From Muricea muricata (Eukaryota > Cnidaria > Anthozoa > Malacalcyonacea > Plexauridae): 64,000 nt of DNA. Shown in pieces: positions 57,564 through 64,000 of the stretch. Below the pieces are notes generated by a model that was not told the origin of the DNA, ran no database searches, and saw only the letters and a list, made by a program, of their open reading frames with translations. The stretch spans positions 23,364,283-23,428,282 of the forward strand of contig OY979716.1 of the NCBI GenBank assembly GCA_963855995.1, given 5' to 3'. Positions within the stretch are counted from its first letter, which is position 1, and each line of letters begins with the position of its first letter. The position numbers were made by a program, and so were the translations under genes.

Positions 57564-60441
57564 CCCTTTGTTATTAATATATTCTAATAATAAGAAACTT
57601 TAGCGTGGCTCCCTACACTTATGGTACAGTTTAAGAAATGGTTTTGTATATATCAGAGCGATTTCGCGTTCCTCGCGCGGAATTTTCGTGACTCGAAAGT
57701 GTAATTTTGAAAATAGCTCCGTGAAGTTGTTTTGATTTTTCAGCAAGAAACGCTACTTTTTAATGCAATTGTAAACAATAAAGTTATCCCGACAATTTGG
57801 TCACGCAAATTTTAATCATCATTATGCGTTTCTTTAGAAAATGACTCCTTATACGGTCTATAAAGACAAAAAATTGCATTTGCATAAAGTGGCATTGCTT
57901 TTTCTTTTCATTTATGAACACTTTCAAGGCTTTTAGCACTGAACCTGCTTGTTTTGAAGTCAATTATGAAGTGTTTTCAAAAAAATCTTTATTTTTTCTG
58001 ATATATCTCATGCTGAATGTGTGTTTTACATGTGCTCTGCCATGAAATTCATTTGTCATGTTGATGACTAATGAAAAATTCTAAATTTCAGAAAATTTTT
58101 TTATTGGCAATGGATCAATCAAAGCGATACAACCTGGAAGATGTATTAGAATTGTGGGAAGACATACCTGGTGATAACAACCCAGTCATTGATGAGTCAT
58201 CTAGTGATGAAAGTGCTTATAATGAAGTAGACAGCAAATACATCCCGCCTGATGAAAACGATGATGAAAATGATGATAAAATAGATGTAAGTGAAGCAGA
58301 AATATCTAACGAAAAGAAAAAACCCAAAAGAAAACATAAAAGTCAACATTCAAGTTCAACAAAAAAACGGACTGGTGAGACAGTTGAGGAACAATTGAAA
58401 AAAGTTGAAGAGTTCTTGGCAAAGAATAATCCCACTTACCCACTCTTGGCAAGTGAAATAAAAAAGTTACAGAAACTCTTGGCACGCAAGGCGAAAAAGA
58501 TTTCTGTTGCACAAGTACAGAAATTGGTAGAAATTGCAAGGCGTCAATGGAAGAAGGTTGAGAAGGCAAAAGAGAATTTTCAAAATGTCTTTCAAGAAGG
58601 TAAACAGATAACAACATACTGACTTCAGTTTATAATAGTATTATGCAATAGTTGATCATATTATGATTTTCATTCATCTCTCTCCATGTAGGTCCAGTCA
58701 TAGAGGAGTTTTCAGATTGCCACACACCTGCTGATATCCAGTATTTTGATACAGATGTCCTTGACAAAATACTGTCAGAAACAAATCTGTACATTGATCA
58801 AAAAGAGAGAAACATCTCTCCTGTAACCCGTGAGGAATTAATTGGTTTCCTAGGGATCAACTTGGTCATGGCATACCATAAGTTACCGTCCTGGACTGAC
58901 TATTGGAAAAATGACCAAGATCTAGATCTATGCGTGCCCTTCATCTCTGCGACAATGACCAGAAACAGGTTTGCCGAAATCTTATCAAACCTGCATGTTA
59001 ATGACAATTTAAGTATTCCTGAGGGTAACAAGGACAAGTTATACAAGCTCCGTCCATTGATTGAGGCAATAAACAACAAATATAGAAGGTTGTACAATGT
59101 ATCACGAAGGCTGAGTGTTGATGAAAGCATGATATTATTCAAAGGTCGGCACTCTATAAAGCAATACAACCCAATGAAACCTATCAAACGTGGCTATAAA
59201 CTGTGGATGAGAGCAGACATGGATGGATATATAACCAAATTTGATGTGTACCAGGGCAAGGTTTCTGATGCCCGTAAATCATCTGCCGAGGACGATGAAT
59301 CAAGTAATTTTGGTCTTGGTGAAAACATTGTCAAAGAAATGACTGATGATTTGTTGAATAAAAATCATGAGGTCTACTTTGATAATTTTTTTACCTCTGT
59401 TCCTTTGATAGAATACTTAAAAACAAATGATGTAAATGCTGTTGGTACAGTATGGACAATCCGTAAAGCACTGCCTCTTGGGATGGATGAAGTCCTTGAT
59501 CGTGGGAATGTGATTATCGTGTGTCAAAGGATGGTCTTGTCATGTTCAAGTGGCAAGACAACAAGTGTGTTTCTGTTCTGTCCAATTTCCATGGGTCAGA
59601 GATCTCATCAGTACAAAGAACCCAGAAGGATGGTTCAAAGTCCCAGTTTCCCTGTCCTGAAGCTGTTGCTGACTACAACAAATTCATGCGTGGAGTAGAT
59701 AAAGCAGACATGCTGTGTTCTGTTCAAGGCCTTAGCAGAAAGTCCAAAAAATGGTGGAATAGGATCTTCTTTGGGATTGTTGATCGTACCATTGTAAATG
59801 CTCAGATTGCCTTCTCGAAGATCGAGGGTAAATCTGTTTCAGTTTTAGATTATAGAAGAGCTGTGGCCCAAGCTCTCATTGCACGTGCAACTCCAGTAAG
59901 AGTTGGACGACCAAGATCAACGCCTTCACCACAGGTACCAACTAAACGGCGGAAAACTGGTCACTCAGTCTCGGAGGAGATCCGTCTACACAACAGAGGT
60001 GTGCACTGGGTAGTGTATGAGAAGAAACGAGGGCGGTGTGAGGCTAGGTGTGTCAGATGAAACAAGTGGAGTCAAGACCACACAGCAAGTGCACAATGTG
60101 CAAAGTGTTTTTGTGTTGCAACGAGAGAAAAAACTGTTTTGCAGTTTTTCATGAAATTAATATGTAGATACATTTATTAACAAAAGGGTACTTAAAAACA
60201 CTTAATATTATATACTAGGCACATCTGAACTTCTTAAAACTAGATAATAGGTATTAATTTTTATATAGTTGCATGGGACGATACTGCCTGTCGGGACTTT
60301 AAAGTCCCACATGTTCTGAAAATTCAGGGACATTCTCAAATTAAAAAATTCTTTTTTTTTGTTCATAGTACACTATTGTTTGCCTTATATTAAAAAAAGA
60401 TCAAAAATAACCTAAAGTTTCATGCCCTGGTAAACAAAGGG
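57564..60441 (+). mobile_element. piggyBac element, tentative limits
   Basis: The right end reads CAAAGGG followed by TTAA (60442-60445). A matching CCCTTTGTT lies at 57564, 507 bp before the coding start, but is preceded by TAAG rather than TTAA. The limits are plausible for piggyBac, with the left target site perhaps mutated. Confidence 0.5.
58071..60167 (+). pseudogene. piggyBac transposase, intron-containing, two frame lesions
   Basis: Exon 1 (58071, or Met at 58110, to 58599) encodes an acidic then lysine-rich N-terminus. A 92-bp GT-AG intron (58600-58691) keeps the phase. Exon 2 carries the DDE_Tnp_1_7 domain: LIGFLGINLVMAYHKLP, then catalytic Asp in LSVDESM, Asp in VYFDNFFTS and Asp in MRGVDKADML. 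A one-base loss in a G run near 59504-59506 shifts the frame between the second and third Asp. A 5-bp insertion near 60042-60046 separates the domain from the C-terminal Cys-rich zinc finger (KCTMCKVFLCC), which ends at TAG 60165-60167. piggyBac enzymes excise and insert at TTAA. This copy should be inactive, though both lesions are small and look recent. Confidence 0.9.
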
Positions 60442-60445
60442 TTAA

Positions 60446-61250
60446 AGGACTTTGGTAATAAAACGTTTTGTTGTTTCATGTGAAAAAGCATGAAAAAGTA
60501 AGCTGATTGGCCGTTTACTGTAATAGACTATCTCTTTTAGTTCCGAAGTTATTTGCAAAAATGTACAAAATATAAACTGCTGATTTAGCAAAAGTTGTGA
60601 CGTCACTAGTTGGGTAAGTAACACACAGTAAAAAACACACAAACGAGCTCAGCTCAGTTATTATTTACTCATATTCAATAAACTTTTGTACACAGATACT
60701 AAATTGCAAGATCCATCTAAAAACATTTTTAACGTCGTTGCTATGGTAACACTGTCGTCCCCAGGCTCCACACATAATTTTTATAAAATAGCTGTATACT
60801 GAAACTAGTTATAACAACATGATATCAGAAGTTTGTCTGCTAATTTGTCTGCTATACATACGCATGCCTAAGTTCAATGGGAAGATCATTGTTCGAAAAA
60901 AATGTCCACGTGGATAAATACAGCAAGTTATAAAAATTTCGTATCAGGGGCCTGGGGACGGCAGTGTTACTTGGCAAAAAACAGTGTTACTTGTCATGTA
61001 GTATCCATGTGCAACAATTTGTTGAGTTTGACTGAATAATAACTGAGCTATGCTCGTTTATGTATTTATCAAACCTTCTTACCCAACAAGTGACGTCACA
61101 ACTTTTGCTGAAGTAGCAGTTTATATTTTGCACATTTTTGCGAATAACTTCGGAACTAAAAGAGATAGTCTATTACAGTAAATGGCCAATTAGCTTATTT
61201 TTTCCTGCTCTTTCGCATGAAACAATAAAAAATTTTATTGCCAATGCCCT
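60446..61250. repeat. 805-bp element with long TIRs and TTAA target
   Basis: Outer arms of about 220 bp (60446-60670 and 61030-61250) are near-complementary, starting AGGACTTTGGTAATAAAA on the left and AGGGCATTGGCAATAAAA on the right. A second inner inverted pair surrounds the centre (CACTGTCGTCCCCAGGC facing GCCTGGGGACGGCAGTG). TTAA flanks both ends. No ORF. The TTAA target would suit piggyBac or Kolobok enzymes. The left TTAA is the same four bases that end the piggyBac. Confidence 0.85.
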
Positions 61251-61254
61251 TTAA

Positions 61255-63139
61255 TGCTTTATAAATTAAAGGCCGGCGTAGCCGTACTCCTCCAGTCTAT
61301 TCACAGTTTAAATTCCACTATTCCAGAGCAAGTTTATTTTTGTAAATGCAAGACTGTGTTCTTATTACTGTATTTCAAAATATTGACGAACTTTACATGC
61401 GAAAGAATACAAGCGAAGATATAAAATTAGCTTGAAACGGTTTTATTTCAAACTCAAAGTTTATGTAGATAAAAATTTAGTTTCATAAATATTTCAAAAC
61501 GTTTTATGTAATTAATAGGTCGTATTTTATACAAAATTTAAGCTTACATTAGGCATAATAACATAACGATGACAAATGTTGGGCCAATTAAAAAAATGTC
61601 AATAAAACAAGGATTAAAAACTGATCCTTTTTCACGCTGTTTTGAAAAAATATACAGAAAGAATAAAAATTGCCGTGTTGCTATGACAACAACCCTTTGA
61701 AATACTTCATGTAATTCCAAAAATATAGTTGCATGCTTAGTTATTCGCGAGGAGTTGCTGCAGGCATGTAATTCTAGTTCGCTTATACTGCATGTAACCT
61801 TTCAACATTTTCAGATTTTTATATCTCGAAGGCTAAAATGATATCCTGTGCTGTGTTCAAGACAGCCTGAAACTGTACAAGAAGTTGGTTCTGTCATTTA
61901 ACTCGTTGGTTATTTTACGGAAAGTGTCCAATGCTGAATTAAATACAGTAAATACATTGTAAGTGATAGCGATTCGTGTTTCTACAATAATCTTTTATTT
62001 TCTTGTCGAAAAATTAGTCAAACGAGTATGAAAATCGGCTTTGTATTTCAGTATTTGTATAAAACCTAATAAGGAAATGAAAAATTACTGAAGAAAAAAA
62101 TAAATAACACGAATAATCACACGCGTTTTGTGTTTTTCATAACGTAAACGCTCAAGGTGTGCTTATGTCGAGTGGATTTTTCCTCACGTCAGTACCAGAG
62201 ATTCTGCGATTTTCTTACATTTCCTTTTTTAAGAATTATAAAGTTGTTAAGCTAGATAATTGGTAAAGCATATCCGAATTTTAAAAAAATCTACAAATAT
62301 TTTTTTCTGTGATCGAAACTCATGAATACTTAAAAACCTATTTGTAAACTGGCCTTCAAAGTTGGATGTTATTCTCCAATACTTCATAAATCTTCAAAAA
62401 AACAATTCAGAAAAATTCACTGAAGGGGAAAAGATATTGTCGATTGATATAAAAAATTAACAATAAAAGTGCAACACTAAGACTGTACTGTTTTTCCGTA
62501 TATTGAGCCGGTATTCTTCTTTTATCAGAACTTCACTTGACCATATTTAACTAACAAATTATTGCCCAAAGAATGGTCATTTATACACTCATTTGCATAT
62601 TAGCATACTAGTATAATTAGTTTGCTATTCCTCCCAACATGTATAAATATATTACATCTCCCTCTTTTTATTCAATGTTTTTTAAAGTTTTTCTAAAAAA
62701 TCTTTTTTAAAATAAAATGCCCTAAGCTAAATAAATTTTCTGTTGTAACACTATTATTGTTTGTCCTTGAGCTACAGTAATTTAATTAAGCTATTTATCT
62801 AATATCAATATTTATCTACTGTCAATATTGCAACGTCATTGTATAGTTATAGTTAGTTACCATACACAGAAAGTGTCAAAATTCGTATGAAGGTACCAAG
62901 TGGAAGTCAGTAACATCTGTTGCTGATGAACAGTAATTTTCAGTTACTTCTTTTTTCATGGGCAGTACATATAATAATTAAATACTAGGTTAATTGTCAC
63001 AAGGCATACTTCAACAACCTGCCAGAAAACACAATATCTGGTACTAATTTGACATTTTATCAGTTATAGTCACTATCCATTCTGTTTATAGTTCCGGTTT
63101 ATACGTCACAGTCATTCTTTGAACTCTTAACGGTGAACT
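61255..63139. other. Intergenic, no gene seen
   Basis: 1.9 kb of AT-rich sequence without recognisable coding or repeat structure. Confidence 0.4.
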
Positions 63140-63310
63140 CTCAATTTGAGTGTAAGCTTCCTGCGTTCCTGTCAAAGCCTTTGAGGCGTACGCAACAGGT
63201 TTTCCGTCTTGCAGCACCACAGCTCCTATCCCCGTCTTTGAGGCATCCACTTGCAACGTGACAGGCTTATGTGCGTCGTAGAACTCCAGAACAGGACCAG
63301 GAACGGTATG
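63140..63310 (-). pseudogene. Gypsy (Ty3-type) RNase H fragment
   Basis: 57 residues: PVLEFYDAHKPVTLQVDASK, then GIGAVVLQDGKPVAYASKAL, ending EAYTQIE. The first RNase H aspartate (VDASKTGIGAVL-type box) is present. Similarity stops at both ends and no LTR, integrase or RT lies nearby, so it is a short relic of a Metaviridae-type LTR retrotransposon. Confidence 0.85.
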
Positions 63311-63636
63311 ATCTTCTTTGTTTGTCAAATATAGCTTCATGTTCAGGGTCACAATGCCATTAGTTATCTGACAGATGTGGGGAATACTGCAGTATTCACG
63401 AGGCAATAGGCAAACCTACCTAACTGACTTTCCAATTCTTTTCTACTTTATGGTGTCTTCATGTTTTTGACTGTTGACTTTCTGTCACCAATTATCACAT
63501 GGACCATGGGAAGCTCTCCATGCAAATACGCGATCCATTTTTTTCGCACTAAACAATTTTGCTGCCATTTTGCTGCTACAATCTCACACTTCACCATGTT
63601 ATATGTACCTTCTTTTATTACAACTTTATTATAAGT

Positions 63637-63782
63637 AATACCATGATACGAGGTAAATAAGTGATTAAATGTCCCCGAAAGCCGAGGGAGTCATCCCGGG
63701 CTCAGGCTGCGCCTTCGGGAATTCCACAAAACTCCCGAGGGGAGGGACATTTATTCACTAATTTCCCGACATATCATGGTAT
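63637..63782. repeat. Foldback element
   Basis: AATACCATGATACGAGG and its diverged complement CGACATATCATGGTATT cap arms containing AAATGTCCC/GGGACATTT. The inner part is rich in CTCGGGAG-type words. Confidence 0.8.
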
Positions 63783-64000
63783 TAGTTTGTAATACCATAA
63801 TTAATGAGGATATACAGTATAATTTGAATCGTAAGAAATGGCTTGGGAATAAATTCATCAATAAATGAAATGATGTGTGTGAAAAGTGCTCTTGCTCTTC
63901 TACAGGATGTATAAAAAAAAGGTAATCGAACTTTGATGTGCTCTAGGCGTTCAATATTTAACATACAGAAATAATTCTTACGTAGTTGGAAAGACCAGGC

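Noticed and set aside
62140-62470. Possible gene near 62.2 kb
   Set aside because: Only AT-rich sequence with frequent stops in all frames.

Overview
The window looks like the genome of an AT-rich metazoan, most likely a cnidarian. This is inferred from short split exons with GT-AG introns, a secreted PAN-like/EGF/TLDc gene, and a dense mix of Penelope-like elements, a LINE, piggyBac, a Crypton-type tyrosine recombinase and many foldback elements. There are no bacterial features. No species can be named from sequence alone.

Layout. 1-5749: the C-terminal part of a transposase-like ORF, two linked foldback elements, then a multi-exon gene of the SAMD3-like uncharacterised family. 5750-15300: mostly intergenic, with a (GGTTAA)-rich repeat, a TTCTT-rich repeat, a decayed Penelope-like element (PLE) with a hammerhead-ribozyme-like 3' flank, and a 5'-truncated LINE. 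15300-22130: an orphan signal-peptide exon, a tandem tRNA-derived SINE pair, little else. 22128-24046: a 1.77 kb unit with 23-bp inverted ends carrying an intact tyrosine recombinase. 24265-29785 (minus): exons 2-6 of a secreted protein (PAN-like, EGF, Ca-binding EGF, TLDc). 31700-36720: three more PLE copies, two of them a near-identical head-to-head inverted pair with a well-formed hammerhead ribozyme. 37200-42620 and 53880-57400: repeated cassettes, each with a promoter-like region and a signal-peptide first exon on the minus strand. 43455-53873: nested foldbacks and TA-flanked elements filled with 25-27 bp minisatellites, plus a Mutator-like element with a 9-bp target duplication. 54165-56350: a fossil PLE of a second lineage. 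57564-61254: a broken piggyBac abutting a long-TIR element. 63140-63310: a Gypsy RNase H scrap.

The strongest unusual signal is the TLDc locus. Four cassettes carry homologous signal-peptide exons on the same strand upstream of one gene body; all have phase-1 donors, and the body's first acceptor is phase 1. They could be alternative first exons or remnants of tandem gene duplication. A fifth, more diverged signal exon lies downstream of the body at 16040-16157. The second strong signal is the set of nested insertions around 43.5-46.4 kb, where an uninterrupted copy of the host repeat at 50.3 kb reveals insertion points and a TA target site.
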